Assembly (NCBI RefSeq): GCF_011440305.1
Contig: NZ_JAAOIW010000003.1
Coordinates: 671,509-735,508 of the forward strand
DNA length: 64,000 nt
Direction of reading: 5' to 3'
Source of the DNA: Paenibacillus agricola
GTDB lineage: Bacteria > Bacillota > Bacilli > Paenibacillales > NBRC-103111
The translations under genes and the position numbers were made by a program. This document shows, piece after piece, positions 53,763 through 63,282 of the stretch. Below the pieces are notes generated by a model. It was not told where the DNA came from and did no database searches. It worked only from the letters and a program-made list of their open reading frames with translations. Numbering within the stretch: position 1 is the stretch's first letter; each line of letters starts with the position of its first letter.

Positions 53763-55562
53763 TTAAAATAAGAAGTAAAGCTGCGCCATCGGCAAAACGG
53801 TCGCAGGCTCACAGGTGATAGCCACTCCATCTACCTTAACCTCATAGGTTTCTGGATTAACATCAATCTTGGGGGTTTCCCCATTATGAATCATATCCTT
53901 TTTCGTAACCGTTCGGCAATTTTTGACTGGCTCGATCCGCTTTTGCAGCCCTAGCTGGGTATGTACACCAAGGTCAAAAGCTGCCTGCGATACAAAGGTG
54001 ATGCACTGATTAAGCGCCCGCCCATAAGCACCAAACATCGGACGGCTCATCACCGGCTGCGGAGTGGGAATGGAAGCATTAGGATCGCCCATTTGCGCGT
54101 AAGCGATCATTCCGCCTTTGATCACCGTCTCCGGCTTTACACCAAAAAACATCGGATTCCATACGACAAGATCAGCCAGCTTGCCTACCTCCACCGAGCC
54201 CACCAAATGCGAAATGCCATGAGTGATTGCCGGGTTGATTGTATACTTGGCGATATAACGCTTGATGCGAAAATTATCTTGGTATGTATCTTCTGACTCT
54301 TCCGACTCTTCTGACTGCCCTTGATGCACCACAGCCTCAGCATGGTTTGCTTCAGGAGCCGACAATGAAACTTCATCAGGCGCTGGCAAATAACCGCGCT
54401 GCTGCTTCATTTTATCCGCTGTCTGCCAGGTTCTAATAATAACCTCGCCAATCCGCCCCATCGCCTGTGAGTCAGAGCTCAGCATACTGAATACACCTAA
54501 GTCGTGAAGAATATCTTCAGCCGCGATTGTTTCCGGGCGAATCCGTGAATCCGCGAATGCCACATCCTCGGGAATACGGCTGTCCAGATGGTGGCAAACC
54601 ATCAGCATATCCAAATGCTCTTCTATAGTATTAATGGTGTAAGGCCTTGTTGGATTCGTCGAGGATGGCAGCACATTAAGTTCTGCTGATGCTTTAATAA
54701 TATCAGGAGCATGGCCGCCGCCGGCGCCTTCCGTATGGTACGTATGGATCGTCCTGCCGCCGATGGCAGCAAGCGTATCCTCTACAAAGCCAGATTCATT
54801 CAAGGTGTCGGTGTGAATAGCCACCTGAACATCGTATTGGTCCGCTACCCGTAAGCAAGTATCGATAGCTGCTGGTGTCGTACCCCAGTCCTCATGAAGC
54901 TTAAGGCCTACAGCACCTGCCTCCACCTGCTCGATTAGCGGCTCCGGGAAGGAAGCATTCCCTTTTCCTGTAAATCCGAGATTCATCGGAAAGGCCTCAG
55001 CCGCCTCCAGCATACGATGCATGTGCCAAACACCAGGTGTACATGTCGTCGCGCTTGTACCTGCTGCCGGACCAGTGCCACCACCTATCATCGTAGTCAC
55101 ACCAGATGCAAGCGCTGTTTCGATCTGTTGTGGGCATATATAATGAATATGTGTATCAATGCCACCCGCTGTAATAATCTTGCCCTCACCAGCAATGACT
55201 TCGGTTCCGGCGCCTACGATCATGTTGGGCTGCACGCCATCCATAAGATCGGGATTACCAGCTTTGCCTATTCCTACAATCATGCCATCTTTAATGCCAA
55301 TGTCCGCCTTAACAATTCCCCAATGGTCAATAATAACTGCATTCGTAATTAAAGTATCCAGTACACCTTGATCCCGGGTATGGCGGCTGGATTGTCCCAT
55401 TCCATCACGAATGACTTTGCCGCCGCCAAACTTGCATTCATCTCCATAAACGGTATAGTCCCGTTCGATTTCAGCCCAAAGCCTCGTATCAGCCAAGCGG
55501 ATGGCATCGCCGGTCGTAGGACCGAACATTTGCGCATAAGCCTTACGATCCATCTTTGCCAT
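53763..55562 (-). CDS. ureC: Urease alpha subunit with an extra acidic insertion
   Basis: This is the catalytic subunit of nickel urease, hydrolysing urea to ammonia and carbamate (599 residues). Active-site residues are all present: His138/His140 (GGIDTHIH), carbamylated Lys221 (GLKLHEDWG), His250, His276, Cys323-His324 (MVCHHLDSR, the flap) and Asp364. The protein is about 28 residues longer than usual because of a Ser/Glu-rich insertion at about 396-428 ([14 protein letters not shown]), right after the QQRG region. The ATG overlaps ureB by 20 bases. Confidence 0.96.
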   Translation of the reverse strand: MAKMDRKAYAQMFGPTTGDAIRLADTRLWAEIERDYTVYGDECKFGGGKVIRDGMGQSSRHTRDQGVLDTLITNAVIIDHWGIVKADIGIKDGMIVGIGKAGNPDLMDGVQPNMIVGAGTEVIAGEGKIITAGGIDTHIHYICPQQIETALASGVTTMIGGGTGPAAGTSATTCTPGVWHMHRMLEAAEAFPMNLGFTGKGNASFPEPLIEQVEAGAVGLKLHEDWGTTPAAIDTCLRVADQYDVQVAIHTDTLNESGFVEDTLAAIGGRTIHTYHTEGAGGGHAPDIIKASAELNVLPSSTNPTRPYTINTIEEHLDMLMVCHHLDSRIPEDVAFADSRIRPETIAAEDILHDLGVFSMLSSDSQAMGRIGEVIIRTWQTADKMKQQRGYLPAPDEVSLSAPEANHAEAVVHQGQSEESEESEDTYQDNFRIKRYIAKYTINPAITHGISHLVGSVEVGKLADLVVWNPMFFGVKPETVIKGGMIAYAQMGDPNASIPTPQPVMSRPMFGAYGRALNQCITFVSQAAFDLGVHTQLGLQKRIEPVKNCRTVTKKDMIHNGETPKIDVNPETYEVKVDGVAITCEPATVLPMAQLYFLF

Positions 55563-55932
55563 AGGTAACCGGTCCCTCCTTCCACTTCTCCAAGCGTCGC
55601 TTCGTCTCCTCAGGCATTTGCCCTAGTGTTGCCTCGCCTTTGGATAAATGATTAAGCCCATAGGACAGCTTCGAACCACCCAATTCTACTAATTCTACCG
55701 GCTTTTCTTCACCAGGCTCAAAACGGACAGCTGTACCAGCAGCTATACTTAAACGCATGCCAAATGCGGCTTCTCTGTCGAATTGAAGAGCACGGTTCAC
55801 TTCAAAAAAATGATAATGGGATCCGACTTGAATCGGTCTGTCCCCGATATTCGTCACTAAGATGCGGAGCGTTCGCTTGCCTTTATTTAATTCTATTTCT
55901 CCAGCCTTTACGCGATATTCCCCAGGGATCAT
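55543..55932 (-). CDS. ureB: Urease beta subunit
   Basis: This is a structural subunit of urease (129 residues) with the family start [16 protein letters not shown] and [17 protein letters not shown]-terminal extension ([15 protein letters not shown]) goes beyond the normal end and overlaps the ureC start by 20 bases. The ATG at 55932 has GAAGGAG 9 bases upstream; an ATG six codons earlier has none. It lies between ureA and ureC. Confidence 0.95.
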   Translation of the reverse strand: MIPGEYRVKAGEIELNKGKRTLRILVTNIGDRPIQVGSHYHFFEVNRALQFDREAAFGMRLSIAAGTAVRFEPGEEKPVELVELGGSKLSYGLNHLSKGEATLGQMPEETKRRLEKWKEGPVTYGKDGS

Positions 55933-55952
55933 GCTTGCCCACTCCTTCATCC

Positions 55953-56261
55953 TTATTCATGGTTAATCGGCTGATGGACGGTAACCAGTTTCGTGCCATC
56001 CGGGAAGGTAGCTTCTACCTGTACCTCGTGAATCATCTCCGGCACACCTTCCATGACTTGGCTTGAGTTTAGCACTTTCGTCCCATACTGCATAAGCTGT
56101 GCCACGCTCATTCCATCTCGGGCACCTTCCATAATTTCCGATGTGATCAAAGCTATACTCTCGGGATAATTGAGTTTTACGCCACGATTCAAACGCCTTC
56201 GGGCAAGATCGGCAGCTACAGTAATCAGCAGCCTTTCTTTTTCTCTTTCGGTCAAATGCAT
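55953..56261 (-). CDS. ureA: Urease gamma subunit
   Basis: This is the smallest structural subunit (102 residues), recognised by [23 protein letters not shown] and [24 protein letters not shown] lies 8 bases before the ATG. It is the first gene of the urease operon and is transcribed away from the urea-transporter operon; the 400-base divergent region carries a TnrA-type site. Confidence 0.96.
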   Translation of the reverse strand: MHLTEREKERLLITVAADLARRRLNRGVKLNYPESIALITSEIMEGARDGMSVAQLMQYGTKVLNSSQVMEGVPEMIHEVQVEATFPDGTKLVTVHQPINHE

Positions 56262-56409
56262 CTCGACTTGCCTCCTTTACACCACTTGCAATGTAAAACA
56301 ATCTAACATGAAAAGACGAATAATGAACATCTTTCATGTTTATTATATTCGCTATATAGAGAACTGTAAATCTCCGTCATTCGTGTTTGAATAATTAAAA
56401 TAGTTAAAT

Positions 56410-56432
56410 CCCTTTGTTTCAAGGGCTTTTTT
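56410..56432 (+). terminator. Terminator-like hairpin in the ure/urt divergent region
   Basis: CCCTT (56410-56414) pairs with AAGGG (56421-56425) and TTTTTT follows on the plus strand. It lies upstream of the urtA promoter, so it would not end any recognised gene; it may screen urtA from read-through. From 56262 to 56409 I see only AT-rich sequence without a clear ureA promoter. Confidence 0.45.
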
Positions 56433-56496
56433 CCTAAAAATAAGCATAAAGTCGAATTTTGTCATACAAAATGAAACATAAATACGGAAATTTTTG

Positions 56497-56537
56497 TGTT
56501 ATTTTTATTGACACTTACATAACATTTACACTATATT
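56497..56537 (+). promoter_or_regulatory. urtA promoter with a TnrA-type operator
   Basis: TTGACA (56508-56513) and TATATT (56532-56537) are 18 bases apart. Overlapping the -35, TGTTATTTTTATTGACA (56497-56513) fits the TnrA consensus TGTNA-N7-TNACA at every defined position; GlnR can also bind such sites. A weaker relative lies at about 56614-56633 on the minus strand. The placement close to the -35 could mean either activation or repression. Confidence 0.7.
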
Positions 56538-56660
56538 AATCATGTGATATAGCCAATTAACTTTGCTGATACACAAAAAACATCTGAACACTAAATCAGA
56601 GGTCAGCATTACGTTAGGTTATATAACATTTTCAGAAGTATATTAAAAGGAGTGGATGGA

Positions 56661-57932
56661 ATGTCGGCAAAGAGAAAAGGAATTACCGTATTAATGGCAG
56701 TTAGTATGTCGCTTACCGTACTATTAGCAGGTTGTGCCACACAGACGCAGCCAACGCCGGCAGCAGCCCCAACCATGGAGGCTAAGCCTGCAACACCTGA
56801 GGCAGCCAAAGGCGATACGGTACCCGTAGGCATTCTTCATTCACTAACTGGCACGATGTCCATCAGTGAAGTATCTGTCAAAGATGCCGAAATGATGGCA
56901 ATTGAAGAAATTAATAAAGCAGGGGGCGTGCTTGGTAAACAGCTTAAACCGATTATAGAAGATGGCGCTTCCGATTGGCCAACATTTGCAGAGAAAACGA
57001 AAAAACTACTGCAAAGCGATAAGGCTGCAGTTATTTTCGGAGGATGGACATCTTCAAGTCGCAAAGCTGTACTTCCAGTTGTTGAACAAAACAAAGGACT
57101 CTTTTTCTATCCCGTGCAATACGAAGGCCTTGAATCCTCTCCTTATATTTTTTACACAGGTGCAACGACTAACCAACAAATCGTTCCTGCTGTAACCTGG
57201 TTATTGCAAAACAAAGGCAAAAAGTTCTTCTTACTCGGATCCGACTATGTATTCCCAAGAACGGCTAACAAAATTATTAAAGAGCAGCTTAAGGCAGAAG
57301 GCGGAACAACCGTTGCCGAAGAGTACACGCCACTTGGACATACCGATTACAACACTATTATTAGCAAAATTAAACAAGATAAACCGGATGTCATTTTTAA
57401 CACTTTGAATGGTGACAGCAATGTAGCCTTCTTCAAGCAATTAAAGGATGCTGGCATTAGCGCCAAAGATTTGACGACATTGTCGGTTAGTATCGCGGAA
57501 GAAGAAATTCGCGGAATTGGCGCTTCTGTATTGGAAGGACATTATGCAGCATGGAACTACTTCCAATCTACAGATACACCAGAAAACAAAAAATTCGTTG
57601 AAGCCTACAAAGCCAAATATGGTAAAGACCGCGTAACGGATGACCCGATCGAAGCTGGTTACTTTGGCGTTTACTTATGGGCAGAAGCTGTAAAAAAAGC
57701 CGGATCCTTCGATGTGGAAAAGGTAAAGGAAGCAGCTAAAGGCCTTGAGTATAATGCACCAGGCGGCAAGGTTGTGATCGATGGTGACAATCAACACGTA
57801 TACAAAACCGTTCGTATCGGCCAAGTGCAAGCGGACGGACAATTTAAAGAAGTATGGAACTCCGGTAAACCTGTGAAGCCAGATCCATTCCTTAAAACTT
57901 ATCCATGGGGCGCTGAAGTTACTAAGAAATAG
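56661..57932 (+). CDS. urtA: Urea ABC transporter substrate-binding lipoprotein
   Basis: This is the binding protein of the high-affinity urea importer (423 residues). The signal peptide ends in the lipobox LLAGC (Cys25) and a Pro/Ala-rich linker. The type I binding fold carries UrtA marks: [29 protein letters not shown] and [17 protein letters not shown] lies 8 bases before the ATG; a GTG three codons earlier is rejected. It is first in urtABCDE; a stem-loop after it may raise its transcript level over the permeases. Confidence 0.95.
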   Translation: MSAKRKGITVLMAVSMSLTVLLAGCATQTQPTPAAAPTMEAKPATPEAAKGDTVPVGILHSLTGTMSISEVSVKDAEMMAIEEINKAGGVLGKQLKPIIEDGASDWPTFAEKTKKLLQSDKAAVIFGGWTSSSRKAVLPVVEQNKGLFFYPVQYEGLESSPYIFYTGATTNQQIVPAVTWLLQNKGKKFFLLGSDYVFPRTANKIIKEQLKAEGGTTVAEEYTPLGHTDYNTIISKIKQDKPDVIFNTLNGDSNVAFFKQLKDAGISAKDLTTLSVSIAEEEIRGIGASVLEGHYAAWNYFQSTDTPENKKFVEAYKAKYGKDRVTDDPIEAGYFGVYLWAEAVKKAGSFDVEKVKEAAKGLEYNAPGGKVVIDGDNQHVYKTVRIGQVQADGQFKEVWNSGKPVKPDPFLKTYPWGAEVTKK

Positions 57933-57969
57933 CCCTTTCGCAATGAATCAACTGCATAATTAAGGATCG

Positions 57970-57992
57970 GGACTGTCCTTCAAGGACAGTCC
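57970..57992 (+). other. Stem-loop between urtA and urtB
   Basis: GGACTGTCC pairs with GGACAGTCC around TTCAA, perfect over nine bases; only a short TTTT follows seven bases on. It is typical of a 3' stabilising or partial-termination element after a binding-protein gene. Confidence 0.65.
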
Positions 57993-58019
57993 TGCATTTT
58001 ATAAGGGAGGATGACTCCA

Positions 58020-58922
58020 ATGAGCTTATTAATGCTCCAATTGTTTAACGGTATCAGCCTGAGCTCCATCCTGCTCTTAATCGCACTGGGTCTGGCTATT
58101 ACATTCGGCTTAATGAATGTGATCAATATGGCACATGGCGAATTTATTATGATCGGTGCTTATATGGCATATACGATTCAACAGATGTTCCAAAAGTTTT
58201 TGCCGGCGTCTGCATTTGGTTGGTATTTCATCCTCTCGATTCTTGTTGCCTTTGCTGTAGCGTTCGCGATTGGATGGCTGCTCGAAATTACACTGATCCG
58301 CTTCCTTTATGGAAGACCCCTAGATAGCCTGCTGGCCACATGGGGCGTAAGCCTTGTACTCCAACAGCTTGCAAGGCAAATTTTCGGAGCCCCCAATGTG
58401 GCGGTCAAAGCACCAGGATGGCTTGAGGGCGGCCTCGCGCTTGGCGATGTCATTCTGCCATACAAAAGGATATTTATTATCGGGCTTGTCATTGTGTGCA
58501 TTACGATCATTTATCTCTATCAATACAAAAGCCGCGGTGGACGCAACATGCAAGCTGTTATGCAAAATCGCAGCATGGCTTCATGCCTCGGTATCTCAAC
58601 ACGCCGTATCGATGGGCAGGCCTTTGCTTTTGGCTCCGGCATGGCTGGCATTGCAGGCTGCGCGTTAACTCTCGTAGGTCCAATCGGACCCTCAATTGGC
58701 ACCTATTACATCGTGGACGCCTTTATGGTCGTCGTTCTCGGTGGCATTGGCAAAATTATTGGAACCATTGCCGGCGCACTTGGCATCGGCGTGCTCAGCA
58801 CCGTATTCGAATACACAACCAGCGCTACGCTTGGCAAAGTAATCGTCTTTACACTCATTATCGCCTTCCTACAATGGAAACCTTCCGGTTTGGTCACGAT
58901 AAAATCAAGAGCACTCGATTAG
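58020..58922 (+). CDS. urtB: Urea ABC transporter permease UrtB
   Basis: This is the LivH-type permease of the urea importer (300 residues, about eight helices): LALGLAITFGLMNVINMAHG near the start and the GKIIGTIAGALGIGVLS segment. I chose the ATG at 58020 (GGGAGG 9 bases upstream) over one three codons earlier. The urtC gene follows after 54 bases holding a box-hairpin element. Confidence 0.94.
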   Translation: MSLLMLQLFNGISLSSILLLIALGLAITFGLMNVINMAHGEFIMIGAYMAYTIQQMFQKFLPASAFGWYFILSILVAFAVAFAIGWLLEITLIRFLYGRPLDSLLATWGVSLVLQQLARQIFGAPNVAVKAPGWLEGGLALGDVILPYKRIFIIGLVIVCITIIYLYQYKSRGGRNMQAVMQNRSMASCLGISTRRIDGQAFAFGSGMAGIAGCALTLVGPIGPSIGTYYIVDAFMVVVLGGIGKIIGTIAGALGIGVLSTVFEYTTSATLGKVIVFTLIIAFLQWKPSGLVTIKSRALD

Positions 58923-58925
58923 AAG

Positions 58926-58962
58926 CACATGCTTACGAAGTCAGCTTCCTAAAGGAAGCTTG
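58926..58962 (+). repeat. Intercistronic box-hairpin element, copy C (before urtC)
   Basis: ATGCTTACGAAG (58929-58940) is followed by AGCTTCC TAAA GGAAGCT (58943-58960), and TGTAGGAG, the urtC ribosome site, comes next. The hairpin arms differ from the other copies but pair perfectly. Confidence 0.75.
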
Positions 58963-58976
58963 TAGGAGTTGATAAA

Positions 58977-60101
58977 ATGGCCATCACTAACACAAAAATG
59001 AAAATCGTGTTCACTGTACTTCTTCTTGCTGTGATGCTGGCGGCGCCGATGTTTTTATCCGATTTCCGGCTTTCCTTATTAGGCAAATTTCTCTGCTACG
59101 CTATTATTGCCTTGGGTCTCGACCTCATCTGGGGCTACACAGGTATTCTCAGCCTCGGCCACGGCGTTTATTTTGGGCTAGGCGCCTACTGTATGGCGAT
59201 GCACCTAAAGCTGGTCGCCTCGCATGGCGAGCTTCCTGATTTCATGTCTTGGAGCGGTGTCGACAAGCTGCCTTGGTTCTGGGCACCATTCCAGTCGGCC
59301 GGCGTTGCTATATTGCTGGCCATTATCGTTCCGGTAGCTGTCGCGTTTGTCCTTGGCTACCTGACCTTCCGTAACCGAATTAAAGGAGCTTTTTTTGCCA
59401 TCCTATCACAAGCTCTTGTTATTATTACCGTCACCTTATTCGTGGGGCAGCAGGGATATACAGGCGGAACGAACGGTTTAACGAACTTTGACACCTTTCT
59501 TGGCATGAAAGTCGGCGAGCAATCGACTAAGCTCATTTTTTATTATGTAACTGCCTTCGCACTTATCGGTACCTTGTTGCTCTGCCAATGGCTGATTACC
59601 AGCCGTCTTGGTAAAATTCTGGTCGCTATCCGCGATGCAGAGAACCGCGTCCGGTTTATCGGGTATAACCCCGTTACGTACAAAGTGTTCATTTACTGCT
59701 TTTCCGCCGCTTTATCCGGCGTAGCTGGAATCCTCTTCGTTCTTCAAGAGGGTATCGTCTCACCTGCACAAATGGGCATCGTACCATCGATTGAAATGGT
59801 TTTATGGGTAGCTATCGGCGGACGTGGAACCGTCTATGGAGCCGTTATTGGGGCAGTCGTTACCAATGCAGCCAAAACTACGTTCAGTGAAGCGTATCCG
59901 CAATGGTGGCCGATCATTCTTGGAGCCATGTTTATTGCAGCCGTACTATTTTTCCCAAAAGGTATAGTCGGAACGATCTACGAATATTGCGAGAAATGGG
60001 GCTTGTACCCGTTCAAAAAATCCAGTCGATTACAGCCAAAAGCTAGTGAAGGCTCGTATCCAGACCTACCTAAAGATACGAATCCCGCCCATACCAAGTA
60101 A
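58977..60101 (+). CDS. urtC: Urea ABC transporter permease UrtC
   Basis: This is the LivM-type permease (374 residues, about ten helices). It is recognised by LDLIWGYTGILSLGHGVYFGLG and GGTNGLTNF. The hydrophilic C-terminal tail of about 35 residues is rich in Lys/Pro/Ser. GGAG lies 8 bases before the ATG. It pairs with UrtB to form the urea channel; urtD follows after a double box-hairpin element. Confidence 0.94.
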   Translation: MAITNTKMKIVFTVLLLAVMLAAPMFLSDFRLSLLGKFLCYAIIALGLDLIWGYTGILSLGHGVYFGLGAYCMAMHLKLVASHGELPDFMSWSGVDKLPWFWAPFQSAGVAILLAIIVPVAVAFVLGYLTFRNRIKGAFFAILSQALVIITVTLFVGQQGYTGGTNGLTNFDTFLGMKVGEQSTKLIFYYVTAFALIGTLLLCQWLITSRLGKILVAIRDAENRVRFIGYNPVTYKVFIYCFSAALSGVAGILFVLQEGIVSPAQMGIVPSIEMVLWVAIGGRGTVYGAVIGAVVTNAAKTTFSEAYPQWWPIILGAMFIAAVLFFPKGIVGTIYEYCEKWGLYPFKKSSRLQPKASEGSYPDLPKDTNPAHTK

Positions 60102-60143
60102 AAAGCAAATACTTCTCCGCACCTATTCCATAGCTGACCTGTG

Positions 60144-60224
60144 AAACTCGGCTTATGCTTACGAAGAATTTGCTTCGCAAAACTCAGCTTATGCTTACGA
60201 AGAAAGTTTTGCTTCGCAAAACTC
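60144..60224 (+). repeat. Intercistronic box-hairpin element, copy D (tandem, before urtD)
   Basis: There are two units of about 40 bases. Each has ACTCRGCTT, then ATGCTTACGAAG and a hairpin: TTTGC TTC GCAAA in the first, AGTTTTGC TTC GCAAAACT in the second. TCTAAGGAGG, the urtD ribosome site, follows directly. The rest of the 138-base gap is featureless. Confidence 0.8.
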
Positions 60225-60239
60225 TAAGGAGGTTCTATC

Positions 60240-61031
60240 ATGATTGAAACATCACCAAGAAAAGAAGTCACTGGCGAATTGGTGCATGTCGAGCAGCTAG
60301 AGGTGGATTTCGACGGCTTTAAAGCCATCCGTGGCTTAGACTTCTCTCTCCAATCTGGCGAGCTGCGTTTCCTGATCGGCCCCAATGGTGCCGGCAAAAC
60401 TACTTTGCTTGATGTTTTATGCGGCAAAGTAAAGCCATCTAAGGGCAAGGTACTGTTTCGCAACCATATCGATCTGACCAAGCATCAAGAGCACCAGATT
60501 GCACAGCTAGGAGTCGGACGGAAGTTTCAAGCCCCCTCCATTTTCATCACTTTAACCGTGTTGGAAAACCTGTTGTTATCCATGCGCCAAAAAAGAGGCC
60601 TGCTCAGCTCCCTAATCGCCCATACCACAGCCGAGCAACGCGCCCGTATACAGCATTATCTTCATATGATCGGTCTGGAAAATAAGTCCAAAGAGAAAGC
60701 CGGCTCCCTCTCCCACGGCGAGAAGCAATGGTTGGAGATAGGAATGCTGCTTATCCAGGAACCGGAGCTACTGCTGCTTGACGAGCCAGCGGCTGGAATG
60801 ACTGACAGTGAAACGGAGAAAACCGGTGAGCTGCTGCACAAAATCAGCGACCGTCAAACGATTATCGTAGTGGAGCACGATATGGAATTTGTCAGGCAGT
60901 TTGCCAAAACCGTAACGGTAATGCATGAAGGAACCGTGCTTTGTGAAGGAACGATGGAAGAAGTCCAAAATGACGACAAGGTAGCTGAGGTTTATTTGGG
61001 AAGACGGGGTGAACGTGATGCTGAGCATTAA
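60240..61031 (+). CDS. urtD: Urea ABC transporter ATPase UrtD
   Basis: This is an ATP-binding subunit (263 residues) of the LivG type: Walker A GPNGAGKTT, signature LSHGEKQWLEIGM, Walker B LLLLDEPAAGM and switch histidine VEHDMEF. AAGGAGG precedes the ATG. Its end overlaps the start of urtE by 14 bases, so the two ATPases are translationally coupled. Confidence 0.95.
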   Translation: MIETSPRKEVTGELVHVEQLEVDFDGFKAIRGLDFSLQSGELRFLIGPNGAGKTTLLDVLCGKVKPSKGKVLFRNHIDLTKHQEHQIAQLGVGRKFQAPSIFITLTVLENLLLSMRQKRGLLSSLIAHTTAEQRARIQHYLHMIGLENKSKEKAGSLSHGEKQWLEIGMLLIQEPELLLLDEPAAGMTDSETEKTGELLHKISDRQTIIVVEHDMEFVRQFAKTVTVMHEGTVLCEGTMEEVQNDDKVAEVYLGRRGERDAEH

Positions 61032-61713
61032 GGAATTGGAGGCCGGTTACGGAGAAAGCATGATTCTGAGAAACGTTACGATGAAGGTAGAGCCTGGGCA
61101 GGTGATCTGCTTAATGGGGCGCAATGGTGTCGGTAAAACCACATTAATGAAAACCATTATGGGGCTGATTAAACCTAAAAGAGGCAGCCTTTACTACGGA
61201 GAAAAAGAAATTACCCATGCTCCACCGGATAAACGTGCCAAAGCAGGAATCGGCTATGTGCCTCAAGGCAGAGACATTTTCCCCCAGCTTACCGTGGAGG
61301 AGAATTTGATGCTCGGCTTGGAAGCAAGCCGCATCCGCAAGAGCAAGGTGCCCGATAACGTATATGAAATGTTTCCCGTGCTCAAAGAAATGATGCGCCG
61401 TAAAGGCGGCGATTTGAGCGGCGGCCAGCAGCAGCAGCTATCCATCGCGCGTGCCTTGGTTTCCGAGCCGGAACTGCTGCTGCTCGATGAACCGATGGAA
61501 GGAATCCAGCCTTCCATTGTCATGGAGATTGAGCAGGTTATCGAATCGATCAAAGCCAGCAAACGGATGTCCGTGCTACTCGTTGAGCAAAGCCTCACCT
61601 TCGCTACAAGCATTGCTGACTATTATTACGTTCTTGATAAAGGAACGATCGTCGCCGAAGGCAGCTCTTCAACATTAAGCGAGGATCAAGTAAAGAAGCA
61701 TCTCGCCGTCTAA
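61018..61713 (+). CDS. urtE: Urea ABC transporter ATPase UrtE
   Basis: This is the second, LivF-type ATPase (231 residues): Walker A GRNGVGKTT, signature LSGGQQQQLSIAR, Walker B LLLLDEPMEG (the UrtE-typical MEGIQPS follows) and VEQSLTFA. The ATG at 61018 has GGGGTG 6 bases upstream and lies inside the urtD end; a GTG at 61009 is less likely. It is the last gene of the urt operon. Confidence 0.95.
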   Translation: MLSIKELEAGYGESMILRNVTMKVEPGQVICLMGRNGVGKTTLMKTIMGLIKPKRGSLYYGEKEITHAPPDKRAKAGIGYVPQGRDIFPQLTVEENLMLGLEASRIRKSKVPDNVYEMFPVLKEMMRRKGGDLSGGQQQQLSIARALVSEPELLLLDEPMEGIQPSIVMEIEQVIESIKASKRMSVLLVEQSLTFATSIADYYYVLDKGTIVAEGSSSTLSEDQVKKHLAV

Positions 61714-61754
61714 GATTCTAAGCAGCTAACATCCAACTCCATACAATTAACCGC

Positions 61755-61783
61755 AGCCGCCGCGATAGCGAGCTGTTTTTTTT
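61755..61783 (+). terminator. Probable terminator after urtE
   Basis: AGC and CGC pair with GCG and GCT around GATA, a short GC-rich stem, followed by a run of eight T. Confidence 0.6.
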
Positions 61784-61914
61784 GTCATTTGTTAAGAACT
61801 CGCCCAATTTTCCTTTTACCCAAAAGCAATGGTATGATATATTGGCAAGCCACTCAGAAAGCCATTCAGAAACGACAAGCTTGTACTACATATCTATTGA
61901 GAGGAATGAAGACA

Positions 61915-62742
61915 ATGAGTAAACAAAGCACCGTAAGCATAGAACTGCACAATGGAGTCACAATGCCACAACTAGGGTTTGGCGTCTGGAAGACAAAGCC
62001 GGGCAACGAGGTGATCAACGCCGTGAAATCCGCGATTGAAGCTGGCTACCGCAGCATTGACACTGCTGCTGCCTATGACAACGAGGAAGGCGTTGGTACC
62101 GCGATCAAGGAATGCGGGATTGACCGCGAGCAGCTTTTTATTACAACGAAGGTATGGAATGCTTCGCAAGGCTATGATTCCACTTTAAAGGCATTTGAAG
62201 AGAGCCGAAAAAAGCTGGGTATCGATATCATTGACCTCTATTTGATCCATTGGCCGGTTAAAGGCAAATACAAAGAAACCTGGCGCGCTCTGGAGCAGCT
62301 TTATAAGGATGGCGCTGTTAGAGCCATTGGCGTCAGCAATTTCCAAGTACATCATCTGGAGGATGTGATCGCCGGAAGCGAGATTGTTCCGATGGTGAAC
62401 CAAATTGAGCTTCATCCCCGTTTGAGCCAGCTGGAGCTGCGCAGCTTCTGCCAAGCAAATCGTATTCAAGTCGAAGCCTGGAGCCCGTTAATGCAAGGAA
62501 ATCTAGACCTTCCTGTATTGGCCAAGCTTGCTGCCAAGCATGGCAAAACACCAGCACAAGTCATTCTCCGCTGGAGCCTTCAGAATGGGATTGTTGTGAT
62601 CCCTAAGTCGATCACTCCTGCGCGCATTCAAGAAAATGCAGCTATCTTCGATTTCACCTTGTCTGCTGAAGATATCTCCGAGCTGGATGCCCTAAACGAA
62701 AACCATCGTTTTGGGGCTGACCCGGATAATTTCAATTTTTAA
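61915..62742 (+). CDS. Aldo-keto reductase
   Basis: This is an NADPH-dependent (alpha/beta)8-barrel reductase (275 residues) with the complete catalytic tetrad: Asp49, Tyr54, Lys79 and His112 ([31 protein letters not shown]). The C-terminal nucleotide site includes [10 protein letters not shown]. It is closest in layout to the Bacillus glyoxal/methylglyoxal reductases YvgN/YtbE. The ATG at 61915 has GAGAGG 10 bases upstream; the frame extends to 61789 without support. It is monocistronic with its own terminator. Confidence 0.92.
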   Translation: MSKQSTVSIELHNGVTMPQLGFGVWKTKPGNEVINAVKSAIEAGYRSIDTAAAYDNEEGVGTAIKECGIDREQLFITTKVWNASQGYDSTLKAFEESRKKLGIDIIDLYLIHWPVKGKYKETWRALEQLYKDGAVRAIGVSNFQVHHLEDVIAGSEIVPMVNQIELHPRLSQLELRSFCQANRIQVEAWSPLMQGNLDLPVLAKLAAKHGKTPAQVILRWSLQNGIVVIPKSITPARIQENAAIFDFTLSAEDISELDALNENHRFGADPDNFNF

Positions 62743-62785
62743 GGCTATGCTCCTTGCTGTTTCATCTCGCCGTTAAAAGCGACAT

Positions 62786-62825
62786 AAGCCGACTTCCTCC
62801 TATTTGGGGAGAAGCCGGCTTTTTG
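62786..62825 (+). terminator. Terminator after the aldo-keto reductase gene
   Basis: AAGCCGACTTCCTCC pairs with GGGGAGAAGCCGGCTT with small mismatches, followed by TTTT. Confidence 0.85.
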
Positions 62826-62912
62826 CTGTAATTGTCATCAATTCATAGTCTAGCCCATATGCTGTTATGTGCATAAGCCAATTGTATTTACGAATGGAAG
62901 TGAACGTTCCAT

Positions 62913-63243
62913 ATGGCCGTCATTAAAACCAATTCAGAGGACTTGCAGCTATTGGCACGTTTAATGCGTGCTGAGGCAAATGGTATTTCAAAGCCCTGGC
63001 GGCTTTGAAGCTACGCAAAAAGGTTACTTTTACCAAAAGCCTCGTGATTCTGAGATTCGCCTAGCCCAAAAAGTCGTCAATGGCGAAAGATTCCATCCCG
63101 CGAGCAATTCCTTATGGTACTTCCGGCCTGAGGGTGACTGTCCGGACGAGTGGTACGACCAGCCGCTGACATGCCGTTTCAAAAAACATTATTTTTTTTC
63201 ACCAACTAGTGATAATTGTCCAAGCGTCTTTAATACTTATTAA
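62913..63243 (+). pseudogene. cwlJ: Spore cortex-lytic hydrolase CwlJ, broken by an internal deletion and frameshift
   Basis: CwlJ is a SleB-type lytic enzyme that degrades spore cortex during germination. The start is intact: ATG at 62913 behind GGAAGTG, MAVIKTNSEDLQLLARLM and RAEANG with the catalytic-type glutamate. It then runs in a wrong frame into a stop near 63007. The remainder continues in the next frame: MVFQSPGGFEATQKGYFYQ, NGERFHPASNSLWYFRPEGD and a proper CwlJ ending (SPTSDNCPSVFNTY). Compared with B. subtilis CwlJ about 31 residues, GMLLVGNVGINRLRAN and neighbours, are missing at a CAAATGG junction, so the deletion is not a multiple of three. gerQ lies directly downstream and is intact. 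Confidence 0.85.
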
Positions 63244-63282
63244 TACAGAAGAGTTATAACCCATGAAGGAGGATAACAAGAT

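Noticed and set aside
60144..60224. Tandem 40-base repeat as a possible CRISPR array
   Set aside because: There are only two units, with no unique spacers and no cas genes; the units match dispersed intercistronic elements elsewhere in the window.
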